A stretch of 12,395 bases of DNA from Chloroflexota bacterium (GTDB taxonomy: Bacteria; Chloroflexota; Limnocylindria; Limnocylindrales; CSP1-4), in the NCBI GenBank assembly GCA_021785115.1, contig JAJYGO010000202.1:1-12395 (forward strand). The letters are read 5' to 3'. Made by a program: the position numbers and the translations under genes. Below, piece by piece: positions 1-7,817 of the stretch (the first letter of the stretch is position 1; each line of letters begins with the position of its first letter). The notes beneath the pieces are model-generated. The model was not told the DNA's origin. It saw only the letters and a list, made by a program, of their open reading frames with translations, and made no database searches.

Positions 1-21
1 GACCGAGTGCGGCGCCATCGA

Positions 22-48
22 GATCGCAGGGTGCCTGCGATCAGGCAC
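22..48 (-). terminator. Two overlapping inverted repeats at the VanZ stop codon, possible terminator
   Basis: Two mutually exclusive hairpins share these bases. The first has 9-base arms, GATCGCAGG at 22-30 and CCTGCGATC at 34-42, with a 3-base loop. The second has 7-base arms, GTGCCTG at 31-37 and CAGGCAC at 42-48, with a 4-base loop. They cover the stop codon of the VanZ-like gene (41-43). No T-run follows on the minus strand, so this is not a classic intrinsic terminator. A T-less hairpin terminator or a 3' end stabiliser is an inference. Confidence 0.4.
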
Positions 49-589
49 TGACGGACGACGCATCAGTCACACTCTTCAGGCGGCCAAAGACGACCGTCGC
101 GACCACGCCGCCGATCAAGCCGACGAACAGGCCGGTGACGTTGTCGATGACGTCGCCGGACTGGCAGGCTCGGTGCAGGACCGGCAGCAAGGCCTGCGTC
201 GCCTCGATCGCGACCGGGAGCGCCATGCCGCCCAGGACGAGTAGCAGCGACCGACGGGACCGCGGCAGTAGGCCGAGGGCACAGCCGAGCGGGATGAACA
301 GGACCACGTTGGCGGCTCGGTCGTCTTTCGCCACGAAGTGCGCCACGGTCACCGGCGTCCAAACGGACAGGTCGCACCCGACGGACCCGGATGGGGTGGC
401 CTCGAACGTGCCGTAGAGCGGGACCACGGTGGCGAACGCGATCAGCGCCAGGCTGACAACGAGGAGCCAGCCGACGAACCGTCGCGTCTTCAGGGCCCGG
501 GCGAGAGGACCACTCGCGAAGACGCCGATGACCGCGAAGAGCGCCGTCCCCGGTGCGACCCACGGCAGCGGATTGTGGTACGGCAGCAT
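41..589 (-). CDS. VanZ-like integral membrane protein
   Basis: A 182-residue hydrophobic protein with about five membrane segments (near residues 10-28, 40-58, 93-110, 113-131 and 149-170). The core matches the VanZ-like family: an Asn followed by LFIPLG (about residues 95-101), an Arg/Ser-rich loop, a helix with the E-x-x-Q pattern (EATQ), then a Cys/Asp-containing loop (SGDVIDN) leading into a Gly-rich last helix. VanZ proteins are linked to low-level teicoplanin resistance, but many family members sit in polysaccharide loci with no known reaction, which fits here. The ATG at 589 has AGGA about eight bases upstream, a usable ribosome site. The gene lies 152 bases downstream of the dehydratase on the same strand and may share its transcript. 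The family call is fairly firm; the function is unknown. Confidence 0.8.
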   Translation of the reverse strand: MLPYHNPLPWVAPGTALFAVIGVFASGPLARALKTRRFVGWLLVVSLALIAFATVVPLYGTFEATPSGSVGCDLSVWTPVTVAHFVAKDDRAANVVLFIPLGCALGLLPRSRRSLLLVLGGMALPVAIEATQALLPVLHRACQSGDVIDNVTGLFVGLIGGVVATVVFGRLKSVTDASSVSA

Positions 590-741
590 CGGTCGATCCT
601 AGTCCTGAGCGACATCGCCGACCCGCGCAGGACCGTATCGCGTGTCGGCGGCGCGGCGAGGAGGATAGTCCGTTCGACCGCAGTCGGCCCCAGTCTGGTG
701 GTCGCCCGGGAGGCTCCGCTGGCTCCGCCTCGCGTCGGGCT

Positions 742-2850
742 TCACCAACCCTGAGCGACGGTGGTGTCGGGGCGCGTCATGACGCCGATCCCGGCGAACG
801 CCTCGCGGGGGCTCGGCTGGAGCACCATCGGCTCGCTCTCGTGGGTCGCGGCGCAGGCCATGATCTGCTCCCGGAGCTCGGCGTCCGTGTCGCCCGTCGC
901 GCCGGCCAGGAGGTCCGTCACCTGCTCGCGGATGTTCCACGGCGGCGGCAACGCGATCGCCCGCAGCACCTTCTCGCTGGCGGTCGGCTCCACTGACTCG
1001 GTGTCGTAGAACAGCTCTTCGTGGAGCTTCTCGCCGGGGCGAAGGCCGACGATGTCGACCGGTTGGCTGTCCGGGTCGCGTCCGGAGAGGCGGATCAGGT
1101 CCCGCGCGAGATCCAGGACCTTGACGGGCTCGCCCATGTCCAAGACGAAGAGGTCGCCTTCGCGGCCCAGGCTGGCGGCGTCGAGGATGAGCCAGGCCGC
1201 CTCTGGGATCGTCATGAAGAACCGGGTCATCTCCGGATGCGTGATCGTGAGCGCCTGGCCGCGCTCCAGCTGCTCCTGGAAGATGGGGATCACGCTGCCG
1301 TTGGATCCCAGCACGTTGCCGAAGCGGACGGAGACGTACGGCCGGCCCGTGCGGCGCGCGGTGTCGGCGACCAGCATCTCGGCGATCCGCTTGCTGGCGC
1401 CCATGATGCTGGACGGTCGCACCGCCTTGTCGGTGGACACGAACACGAAGCGCTCGACGCCCGCGTCGGCCGCCGCATCCAGCACCGACATCGTGCCCGC
1501 CACGTTGACGTAGACTGCGTCAGACGGGTGCTCCTCCATCATCGGCACGTGCTTGTAGGCCGCCGCGTGGAAGATGACGGTCGGCGACTCCTCGGCGACC
1601 ACCCGCCGCATCTGCAGGCGGCTTGCGACGTTGGCGAGGTGGATGCGCACCTCACCGCTGCCGCGGTCGCGCAGTCGGCGCGACTCGAGCTCGCGCTTGA
1701 GCATGTAGAGCGGGCTCTCCGCACGGTCGATGAGGACGAGGCGACGCGGTTCGAGCGCGTACACCTGCCGCGCCAGCTCCGAGCCGATGGAGCCGGCACC
1801 ACCGGTGATCATCACCGTCTGGCCCCGGATGATCTCCTCGACGCCCGAGGCGTGCTCGGTGATCATCGGGCGCCGCAGCAGGTCCTCGACGCGGACCTGC
1901 CGGACGCGATAGGCGTCGATCGTTCCGTCAAGCAGGTCCGAGACTGGCGGCACCGTCCGGACGTCGAGCTTGCGGGCCAGGGCAGCGTCCACGACACGGC
2001 GGATCGCCTGGCCCTCGGCGTTGGGCATGGTGATGAGCATCCGCCGGGCCCCGGTGTCGGCGATCGCGCGGTCGAGCGCCTCGAGGCCGCCATACACGCG
2101 GATGCCGGCGACGATGCTGCCGGCGAGCGACGGGTCGTCGTCGAGGAAGCCCACCGGCCGCACGCCTGCGCTGGCGGTCCGCTTGGCTGAGCGGACGAGG
2201 AGCGCCCCGGTCTCGCCCGCGCCGTAGAGGAGTGTCAGGCTGGCGCTCACACTGGTCTCGCGCGCGCCGTCGGCGATCTTGTCGTAGATCGCTCGGATCG
2301 CAAAGCGCACACCGCCGAGGATGACCAGGCTGAGCAGCAGCTCCATCGGCCAGAACGAGCGCGGGAAGCCGGCAGCCCAGCTGGCGTCGGCCAGATGAGT
2401 CGCGCCGTAGAAGATCGTCATCGACACGACCGACCCGAGAACCACCGCCAGCACGATGCGCTCGAGGTCGGCGACGCCCGCATGCCGCCACCGACGTGCA
2501 TACAGCCCCGCCGACTGGAAGGTGATCGTGCGGACGGCAAGCAGCAGCACGAGCACGTGGGGGAACGCAGGAACCAGGAGTGGCCCGCTGATGCGGTCGA
2601 ATCGGAAGGCGACCGCGAGGTAGGCCGCCAGCGCAACGCCGGCAAGGTCGATGGCGAATAGGTGCCGCCCGCTCGACCTGCTGGCCAGGAGGACGAGGAA
2701 GCGATCGAGCGGCGCGGCAACCAATCGCGTCCACGGCGTGGCAGCGGCGCGCGGGCGCGCACCGCCAAGGCTGGCGATCGGGCGATCAGACAATGGACAA
2801 CCCCCGACGATCCCGGGGCAGACGCGTACGCGCTCCAGGACCCCAATCAA
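742..2850 (-). CDS. Membrane-bound nucleotide-sugar 4,6-dehydratase, PglF/WbpM/CapD family
   Basis: A 702-residue protein with the full-length WbpM/PglF architecture. About four membrane helices lie between residues 64 and 190. A first Rossmann domain follows (GAGETG at 210-215; CoA-binding-like), then the catalytic extended-SDR domain with its NAD loop TGGAGSIG at 349-356. STDKA is at 472-476. The active-site motif is MGASK at 483-487, with Met where most SDRs have Tyr, which is normal for this family. RFGNVLGSNGS and LRPGEKLHEE follow. Family members convert UDP-GlcNAc to UDP-4-keto-6-deoxy-GlcNAc at the inner membrane, the first step to bacillosamine and related sugars. The exact sugar cannot be read from the sequence. 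The longest frame starts at TTG 2850 behind GGGGAG with short spacing. TTG 2793 (683 residues), behind GGGGGT at six bases, is an equally good start. The last 40 or so residues are a loose, non-conserved tail. Confidence 0.92.
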   Translation of the reverse strand: MIGVLERVRVCPGIVGGCPLSDRPIASLGGARPRAAATPWTRLVAAPLDRFLVLLASRSSGRHLFAIDLAGVALAAYLAVAFRFDRISGPLLVPAFPHVLVLLLAVRTITFQSAGLYARRWRHAGVADLERIVLAVVLGSVVSMTIFYGATHLADASWAAGFPRSFWPMELLLSLVILGGVRFAIRAIYDKIADGARETSVSASLTLLYGAGETGALLVRSAKRTASAGVRPVGFLDDDPSLAGSIVAGIRVYGGLEALDRAIADTGARRMLITMPNAEGQAIRRVVDAALARKLDVRTVPPVSDLLDGTIDAYRVRQVRVEDLLRRPMITEHASGVEEIIRGQTVMITGGAGSIGSELARQVYALEPRRLVLIDRAESPLYMLKRELESRRLRDRGSGEVRIHLANVASRLQMRRVVAEESPTVIFHAAAYKHVPMMEEHPSDAVYVNVAGTMSVLDAAADAGVERFVFVSTDKAVRPSSIMGASKRIAEMLVADTARRTGRPYVSVRFGNVLGSNGSVIPIFQEQLERGQALTITHPEMTRFFMTIPEAAWLILDAASLGREGDLFVLDMGEPVKVLDLARDLIRLSGRDPDSQPVDIVGLRPGEKLHEELFYDTESVEPTASEKVLRAIALPPPWNIREQVTDLLAGATGDTDAELREQIMACAATHESEPMVLQPSPREAFAGIGVMTRPDTTVAQGW

Positions 2851-3123
2851 TCTCTCCCCAGGGTCCGCCGCTCCCTTTCCCTAGCCGCGGACCGAGTGCA
2901 ACCGTAGCCCATTCGTACTCGCATGCAATAGCGATTCCGCCGCTTGTCGCGTGCCATTCGGCTTTCCGGTGCGTCAACGCACCACCGCGCCAGCGCCGAG
3001 GGTGCATGGCAGTCCTGGGCGAACCGTTCTATCGTCCGAGTCGTTCCACGAGTGCCTGGCGGTGCCGTTTCCCGCAATTCGCGCTGGTGCCCGTGGCGTC
3101 AGACACGCCCCCCGAGGAGCGCG
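2851..3123. other. Divergent intergenic region between the dehydratase and GNAT-FemAB genes
   Basis: About 270 bases separate two genes that point away from each other, so promoters for both should lie here. The stretch at 2900-2970 is visibly less GC-rich than the genes. I found no convincing -35/-10 pair on either strand. The one clear element is the palindrome at 2968-2983. No credible small gene was seen. Confidence 0.55.
2968..2983. promoter_or_regulatory. 16-base palindrome, candidate operator
   Basis: GGTGCGT (2968-2974) and ACGCACC (2977-2983) are perfect reverse complements around a 2-base centre. The site lies in the gap between two divergent genes, where a dimeric regulator could control both. 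It is only an inference that a protein binds it. Confidence 0.3.
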
Positions 3124-4671
3124 GTGAGATTCTGCATCACGGGGCCCGGTGACGAGGCCGCTCTCGCCGAGCTCTTCGCCCACATCGACACGACCTTCTT
3201 CCGGCCGCACGACTTCACTCCTGCCATGGCCCAGGAGATCGCCAATCGGAGGGGACGGGATCTGTTCGCCCTGCTGTTCGACGGCGAGCTGCCGGTTGCG
3301 TACGGTCTGCTGCGCGGCTGGGACGAGGGCTACGCGACGCCGTCGCTGGGGATCGCGGTCCGGACGGGCCTGTTCGGCCGTGGCATCGGGCGGCGCATGA
3401 TGCGGGAGCTCCACCGCGCGGCGGCCGAGCGCGGCTCGTCAGCAGTGCGCCTGCGTGTCCACGAGGACAACGTGCGGGCGCGGCGACTGTACGAGCGCCT
3501 GGGCTACGTCTACGCTGGCGAGGATCGCGGCGAACTCGTCATGAACCTCTCGCTGCCGCCGATCAGCGCAAGCGGCGTCCGCCTGTTGCGCCCGGACGAT
3601 CCTGCCTGGGACGCCGCGATCGCGGCCGCGGGACCGAGCGTCTTCCACAGTTCGGGCTACCACCGCTACGCGGCCGGTTTCGACAACGCCGCACCCTATC
3701 TCGCGGTGGTCGGGGACGAGGCTCGAGGGGTGGCATGGCCGTACCTGCTTCAGGCGCTGGGCGACACTCCCGGCCTGGACGGCAGCGACCGTATGGACGT
3801 CACCTCCGTGTACGGGTATCCGGGTCCGCTCGTCTGGGGCTGGGAGCCTGGCGACGTTGGCCTGACTGTCGCGCTCAGCCACATCGCGGAGTCCTGGCGC
3901 CTTCAGGGTGCTGTGAGCGTCTTCACACGGTTCAACCCCCTGCTCCAGAACGACGCCATCCTGCCCGTCGCGCCGACCTGGTCTGCCCGCGGCTCGCCAG
4001 GTGTCGTGGGCTCCGGGGCCACGGTGTCGGTGGACCTAGACCGTGAGCCGGAGGACATACGCGCGGGATACGGCCGAGACCTCGGACGCGAGATCAGGCG
4101 CGGCAGGAGGATGGGCCTCGACACGATCATCGACACGCATTGGGAGCACCTCCCCGAGTTCGCGGAGCAATATCGCGAGACGATGCGGCGCCTTGGTGCG
4201 GCAGACTTCTACTACTTCTCGCTGGCTGACTTCGAACGTCTGCGCCGGAATCTGCCTGATGCCGTGCACCTCCTCATCACGAGGCTTGGTGATGTCGTCG
4301 CTGCCGCGGGGCTGTTCCTCGACTCGGGCGACGTCGTCGAGTGGCATCTCGTGAGCGCCAACGGCGAGCTGCTGGACATCTCGCCGTCGAAGGTCCTGGT
4401 CGAGGACGCGATCCTGTGGGCCAGGTCTCGTGGTTTCCGTTCACTGCATCTGGGCGGGGGCCGTGGCGGCAGCGAGGACTCGCTGTTCTGGTTCAAGAGC
4501 AGGTTCTCGCCGCGCCGCCACCAGTTCGCGGTCGGTGAGTGGGTGCTCGACACAGTCGCCTACGAGGGCCTGGCGGAGCAGCGGCGCGGAAGCCTGCCTC
4601 CCGGCGCATCGCTGGACGCCACGTTCTTCCCTGCCTACCGTGCCCGGGTCGTCACAGGGTGCCACAGGTAG
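3124..4671 (+). CDS. GNAT acetyltransferase fused to a FemAB-like acyl/aminoacyl transferase
   Basis: A 515-residue protein in two parts. Residues 1-142 form a GNAT N-acyltransferase with the acetyl-CoA loop GRGIGR at 85-90 and the closing motif N-x-x-A-R-R-L-Y-E-R-L-G-Y near 116-128. Residues 150-515 are a FemAB-like fold (two tandem GNAT-type halves, Acetyltransf_6/FemAB group) with YGYPGPL at 230-236, LGGGRGG at 443-449, FKSRFSP at 457-463 and FFPAYR at 501-506. FemAB proteins classically add amino acids from tRNA to peptidoglycan; relatives in polysaccharide loci are thought to acylate or aminoacylate sugars. The frame stays open upstream, but GTG 3124 is chosen because GAGGAG sits four bases before it and the GNAT fold begins there. 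The C-terminal half is a paralogue of the protein at 7863-9002. The gene is alone on its strand and converges with the ProDH-fusion gene. The exact acyl donor and acceptor are unknown. Confidence 0.85.
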   Translation: MRFCITGPGDEAALAELFAHIDTTFFRPHDFTPAMAQEIANRRGRDLFALLFDGELPVAYGLLRGWDEGYATPSLGIAVRTGLFGRGIGRRMMRELHRAAAERGSSAVRLRVHEDNVRARRLYERLGYVYAGEDRGELVMNLSLPPISASGVRLLRPDDPAWDAAIAAAGPSVFHSSGYHRYAAGFDNAAPYLAVVGDEARGVAWPYLLQALGDTPGLDGSDRMDVTSVYGYPGPLVWGWEPGDVGLTVALSHIAESWRLQGAVSVFTRFNPLLQNDAILPVAPTWSARGSPGVVGSGATVSVDLDREPEDIRAGYGRDLGREIRRGRRMGLDTIIDTHWEHLPEFAEQYRETMRRLGAADFYYFSLADFERLRRNLPDAVHLLITRLGDVVAAAGLFLDSGDVVEWHLVSANGELLDISPSKVLVEDAILWARSRGFRSLHLGGGRGGSEDSLFWFKSRFSPRRHQFAVGEWVLDTVAYEGLAEQRRGSLPPGASLDATFFPAYRARVVTGCHR

Positions 4672-4689
4672 GCTGCCATCCGCCCCATC

Positions 4690-4704
4690 GACCTCGCCGA
4701 GGTC
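4690..4704. terminator. Inverted repeat between convergent genes, possible bidirectional terminator
   Basis: GACCTCG (4690-4696) and CGAGGTC (4698-4704) are perfect reverse complements. An overlapping pair, TCGAC (4688-4692) and GTCGA (4706-4710), can form a wider stem. It lies in the 88-base gap where the GNAT-FemAB gene and the ProDH-fusion gene converge. No T-run is present on either side, so termination is inferred from position only. Confidence 0.3.
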
Positions 4705-4759
4705 CGTCGAACGCGATGCGGCACCGGGCATGAGGCCGCGTGCGCTGAAGCGACACGAG

Positions 4760-6430
4760 CTACCCCCTCGGCGAGGCTTCCAGCGCGTGGCGGAACCGCG
4801 CGGGGAACTCGATCTCCGCCATGTCCTGCGTCTCGCGCACGCTCTCCCTCAGGAGCACTTGGCGCAGTGTGAGGAGAAGGATCCGCAGGTCGAGCCACAG
4901 CGTCCAGTTCTCGACGTACCACGCGTCGAGTTCAAGGCGCTGCTCGAAACTGAGGGTGTGTCGACCGCTGACAGCCGCCCAACCCGTGATCCCCGGGCGC
5001 ATCCTGTGGCGCAGCCGCTCCCTCTCCGTGTAGCACGGCAGATACGCGGTGAGCAGCGGGCGCGGCCCGACGAGGCTCATCTCGCCCTTCATGACGTTCC
5101 ACAGCTCCGGGAGTTCGTCGAGGCTCGTCGCGCGGAGGAACCGCCCCAGTCGGGTCACGCGGGCGGCATCGGAGGTGAACCAACGCTCGCCCTGGATGGG
5201 CTCGCGCATAGTACGGAACTTGGCTATCGTGATCGGCCGTTCGTCCTTGCCTGGGCGCTTCTGGCGGAACATGACCGGGAAGCCCATCGTGGCCCCGACC
5301 GCCACCGCGGTCCAGGCGAGGACCGGGCCGAAGACAACGAGGCCCGCGAGGGCGCCGACGACATCCACGATCCGCTTGATCGCGAGGCCGAGACCTCGAC
5401 CGACGGCAACGCCACCCGGACTGGAGACGCGCCGGGCGGGGGCGTCGGAGCCGCGAGGGGCCGGGATGTGCCGGGACCGTGCGCGTGAGGCTGCCTCCGC
5501 GACGACGGTCGCCGGCAGGCGGCGGATGCAGCCCAGCGCATAGGCGTACCACTGGCCACCATAGGGAACGTAGCAGCGGACGTTCCAGCCGTCATCCGCC
5601 AGCCGCTGGGCGAGGCCCTGACGGACGCCGAGCAGCAGCTGGAACTCGATGTCGGCGCGATCGCGGCCGGTCGCCGCGACCACCCGCCGGGCAACCTCGA
5701 TCGCTCGCTCGTCGTGCGTCGCGATGGCGGGCCGCACACCGTGCCGGATGAGCATCTCGATGTCGGCGAAGAAGGCCTTGTCGATCTCCTTCTTCGTCGC
5801 GTAGGCCACCGTCGGCGACTCCCAGTAGCCGCCGCGCACCAGGCGGACCCGGGCGCCCGATGCGGCCAACCGTGCCAAGTCGTCACGCCGCTGGCGCAGG
5901 TAGGACTGCAGGACAATGCCGACGTGCTCGTCGCCGCAGCGGGAGCGCGCCTCCTCGAACAGCTCGATGGTGGCCTCGACGTAAGGGGATTCCTCCATGT
6001 CGATCCGCACGAAGGTACCGCTCTGGGTGGCCCGATCGAGGATCCGGTGGAGCTCGCGCCGGCACACGTCGCTGCTGACATCCAGCCCGATCAGCGTGAG
6101 CTTGAGCGAGATGTTGGCCGGGACGCCTGCCGCCGCGATGCCGTCGATCGCTTTCAGCACCTCGTCCGCCGCCGCCACCGCCTCGTGCTCGGATCGGGTG
6201 TGGGTCCCCACCAGATTGAGCGTGGTGCAAATGCCGCGCGCGCTCAGCGATCGCGCGGTTGACAGCCCGGCGTCGAGGTCCTCTCCGGCGACGAACCGCC
6301 ACGCGAGGCCACGGACGAATGGTGTGCTCATCGCCGCCTTCCGGACGGTCGAGTTGCGGGCGACACCGCCGAGCACGGAGTGGAGCAAGCCTGGTCGCTT
6401 CGGGTCGTGGGCGCCCGGCTGCTCGGTCAT
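4760..6430 (-). CDS. Fusion: proline-dehydrogenase-like flavin barrel + bacterial sugar (phosphoglycosyl) transferase
   Basis: One uninterrupted 556-residue frame holds two families. Residues 35-315 match monofunctional proline dehydrogenase, a TIM-barrel FAD enzyme that oxidises L-proline to pyrroline-5-carboxylate: NISLKLTLIGLD (106-117, Lys110), IDMEES (143-148, Asp144), GIVLQSYL (171-178), VRLVRGGY (195-202), ATHD (237-240), EFQLLLGVR (262-270) and YVPYG (287-291). After a Pro/Ser/Gly-rich linker (about 316-345) comes a polyprenyl-phosphate sugar-1-phosphate transferase: a membrane segment near 350-380, KFRTM at 404-408, the catalytic Asp-Glu in SLDELP (D438, E439), LVGPRP at 453-458 and PGITGW at 479-484. 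The usual YxxRR proline-binding motif reads YALGC at 297-301. The start ATG 6430 overlaps the aminotransferase stop (ATGA), so the two are translationally coupled. Both domain calls are firm; the joint role is unknown. Confidence 0.9.
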   Translation of the reverse strand: MTEQPGAHDPKRPGLLHSVLGGVARNSTVRKAAMSTPFVRGLAWRFVAGEDLDAGLSTARSLSARGICTTLNLVGTHTRSEHEAVAAADEVLKAIDGIAAAGVPANISLKLTLIGLDVSSDVCRRELHRILDRATQSGTFVRIDMEESPYVEATIELFEEARSRCGDEHVGIVLQSYLRQRRDDLARLAASGARVRLVRGGYWESPTVAYATKKEIDKAFFADIEMLIRHGVRPAIATHDERAIEVARRVVAATGRDRADIEFQLLLGVRQGLAQRLADDGWNVRCYVPYGGQWYAYALGCIRRLPATVVAEAASRARSRHIPAPRGSDAPARRVSSPGGVAVGRGLGLAIKRIVDVVGALAGLVVFGPVLAWTAVAVGATMGFPVMFRQKRPGKDERPITIAKFRTMREPIQGERWFTSDAARVTRLGRFLRATSLDELPELWNVMKGEMSLVGPRPLLTAYLPCYTERERLRHRMRPGITGWAAVSGRHTLSFEQRLELDAWYVENWTLWLDLRILLLTLRQVLLRESVRETQDMAEIEFPARFRHALEASPRG

Positions 6431-7557
6431 GCGACGGCCTTGCGCAGCGCCTCCGCCACGCGGCCGACATCCTCATCCGGCAACCGGCTTGAGAACGGGA
6501 GCGCCAGCGTTGACGCGGCGACGCGCTCGGTCACCGGAAAGTCGCCCTCCTTGTACCCGAACATCGACCGGAAGTAGGGCTGGAGATGCAGCGGAGAGAA
6601 GTAGGGCCGGGCCGGCACGCCGCGCTCCGCGAGTCGCCTCAGGACGTGGTCGCGATCGACCCCAGCGGCGAGGCGGACTACGTACACGAACCAGTCGACG
6701 GCCTCGCCAGGCCTAGCCTTGGGCAGCCGAACCCAGTCCTCGCCCGCGAGCTCGCGCTCGTATGCGGCCACCACGCGTGCCCGCCCGGTCCGCAACTCCT
6801 CGATCCGCTCGGTCTGGGCGACTCCAAGCGCCGCGGACATTTCGTCGAGCCGATAGTTGTACCCCAGCCGCACATGCCGGAGCCACGTACCGTCTTCGTC
6901 GCGGCCCTGGTTGCGCAGACTGCGCATGACGTCCGCGATTCGTGCGTCATCGGTGACCACCAAGCCGCCCTCGCCGGTCGTGATCTGCTTGTTGGGGTAG
7001 AAGGCGAAGACGGCAACGTCGCCGAAGCTGCCGAGGGGACGGCCGTTGACGGACGAGCCCAGGCCCTCGCACGCGTCCTCGATGACTTGCCAGCCGTGAG
7101 CGCGCGCGATTGCCTCGATCGACTCGATCCGGCAGGGCCGCCCGAACACATGGACCGGCAGCACGGCCCGGGTTGCCCCAGTGGCGGCGGTGGCGATCAG
7201 CTCCGGGTCAATCCCGAGACTGTCCTCCTCGATGTCGACGAACTTCGGTACGGCCCCCTCGTAGAGGATGCAGTTGGCCGATGCCACGAAGCTGAACGGC
7301 GTCGTGATGACCTCGTCGCCGCGGCCGATCCCGAGTGCTCGAACGCCCATGTGCAGTCCGGCGGTCCCGCTGGAGCAGGCGACGCCGTGGGCACGCCCCG
7401 CGAGGGCCGCCACGGCGGCCTCGAACCGCGGCGCATACGGCCCGAGCGCCAGCACGTCGCTGCGCAGGACACTGAGCACAAGCTCGACCTCGCGGTCGCT
7501 GATGTCGGGTCGAGCGAGCTGAATCGGCGCCTGCGGCCGGTGTGCGTTGGACGTCAT
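6427..7557 (-). CDS. DegT/DnrJ/EryC1/StrS-family PLP-dependent sugar aminotransferase
   Basis: A 376-residue protein of normal length for the family. Visible motifs are SSGTAGLH at 62-69 (cofactor phosphate region), TPFSFVAS at 86-93, the PLP-ring aspartate in EDACEGLG (D161) and the Schiff-base lysine in FYPNKQITTGEGG (K190). NYRLDEM at 234-240 and ARPYFSPLH at 316-324 follow. Family members move an amino group, usually from glutamate, to a 4-keto (or 3-keto) nucleotide sugar. Next to a PglF-type dehydratase, the likely substrate is UDP-4-keto-6-deoxy-GlcNAc, as for PglE. The frame is open to 7686, but the extra 43 residues are Pro/Arg-rich and unlike the family. ATG 7557 with GAGAG seven bases upstream is preferred. 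The gene is first in a two-gene unit with the ProDH fusion and diverges from the FemAB-like operon. Confidence 0.93.
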   Translation of the reverse strand: MTSNAHRPQAPIQLARPDISDREVELVLSVLRSDVLALGPYAPRFEAAVAALAGRAHGVACSSGTAGLHMGVRALGIGRGDEVITTPFSFVASANCILYEGAVPKFVDIEEDSLGIDPELIATAATGATRAVLPVHVFGRPCRIESIEAIARAHGWQVIEDACEGLGSSVNGRPLGSFGDVAVFAFYPNKQITTGEGGLVVTDDARIADVMRSLRNQGRDEDGTWLRHVRLGYNYRLDEMSAALGVAQTERIEELRTGRARVVAAYERELAGEDWVRLPKARPGEAVDWFVYVVRLAAGVDRDHVLRRLAERGVPARPYFSPLHLQPYFRSMFGYKEGDFPVTERVAASTLALPFSSRLPDEDVGRVAEALRKAVA

Positions 7558-7637
7558 CGGACTCTCAGGTGGATCCGGAGGAAGGGGACGGTTTCGAGTC
7601 GGCACCGTATCACGATCGTCCGATGCTCGAAGCCGGC

Positions 7638-7660
7638 CCCACGCCCGTGGTGGGCGTGGG
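7638..7660. promoter_or_regulatory. Perfect 9-base-arm inverted repeat in the divergent promoter region
   Basis: CCCACGCCC (7638-7646) and GGGCGTGGG (7652-7660) pair perfectly around a 5-base loop. There is no T-run on either side. It is about 80 bases upstream of the aminotransferase start and about 200 bases upstream of the FemAB-like start. It may be an operator, or a leader hairpin if a transcript crosses it. Its role is inferred from position only. Confidence 0.4.
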
Positions 7661-7805
7661 TTACCCTTCGATCGGCACCCTTGCACGCTACGGACAGTGG
7701 ATCCATGAGGTGGGGTTTGGGCCTGCGGGTTGTCGAGCCTGGGAACGTAGCACCATGTCGGACCGTTGCCGCGCAGGGTGACCTTCGAATCGCGTCACGG
7801 CGCCA

Positions 7806-7817
7806 TCCGGATCCGGA
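7806..7817. promoter_or_regulatory. Perfect 12-base palindrome, partly repeated at the other end of the gap
   Basis: TCCGGATCCGGA is its own reverse complement. Its GGATCCGGA part recurs at 7571-7579, just upstream of the aminotransferase start. Two matching sites near the two divergent starts could be paired operators. In DNA this GC-rich, chance is also a fair explanation. Confidence 0.25.

Noticed and set aside
718..741. Repeated GGCTCCGC motif after the dehydratase stop as a terminator
   Set aside because: The possible stem is short (GAGGC/GCCTC), has a large loop and no T-run.
1021..2190. Open frame of about 389 codons on the plus strand inside the dehydratase gene
   Set aside because: It is a His/Arg/Asp-rich mirror of conserved dehydratase codons, with no motif of its own.
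2944..3123. Upstream extension of the GNAT-FemAB gene by 60 codons
   Set aside because: The extra residues are Arg/Ser-rich and unlike a GNAT N-terminus, and GTG 3124 has GAGGAG four bases upstream.
4760..6430. Ordinary proline-degradation operon
   Set aside because: There is no P5C dehydrogenase, proline permease or PutA partner; all neighbours are sugar or acyl-transfer genes.
7558..7686. Longer start for the aminotransferase
   Set aside because: The added 43 residues are low-complexity; ATG 7557 gives the normal family length and has a ribosome site.
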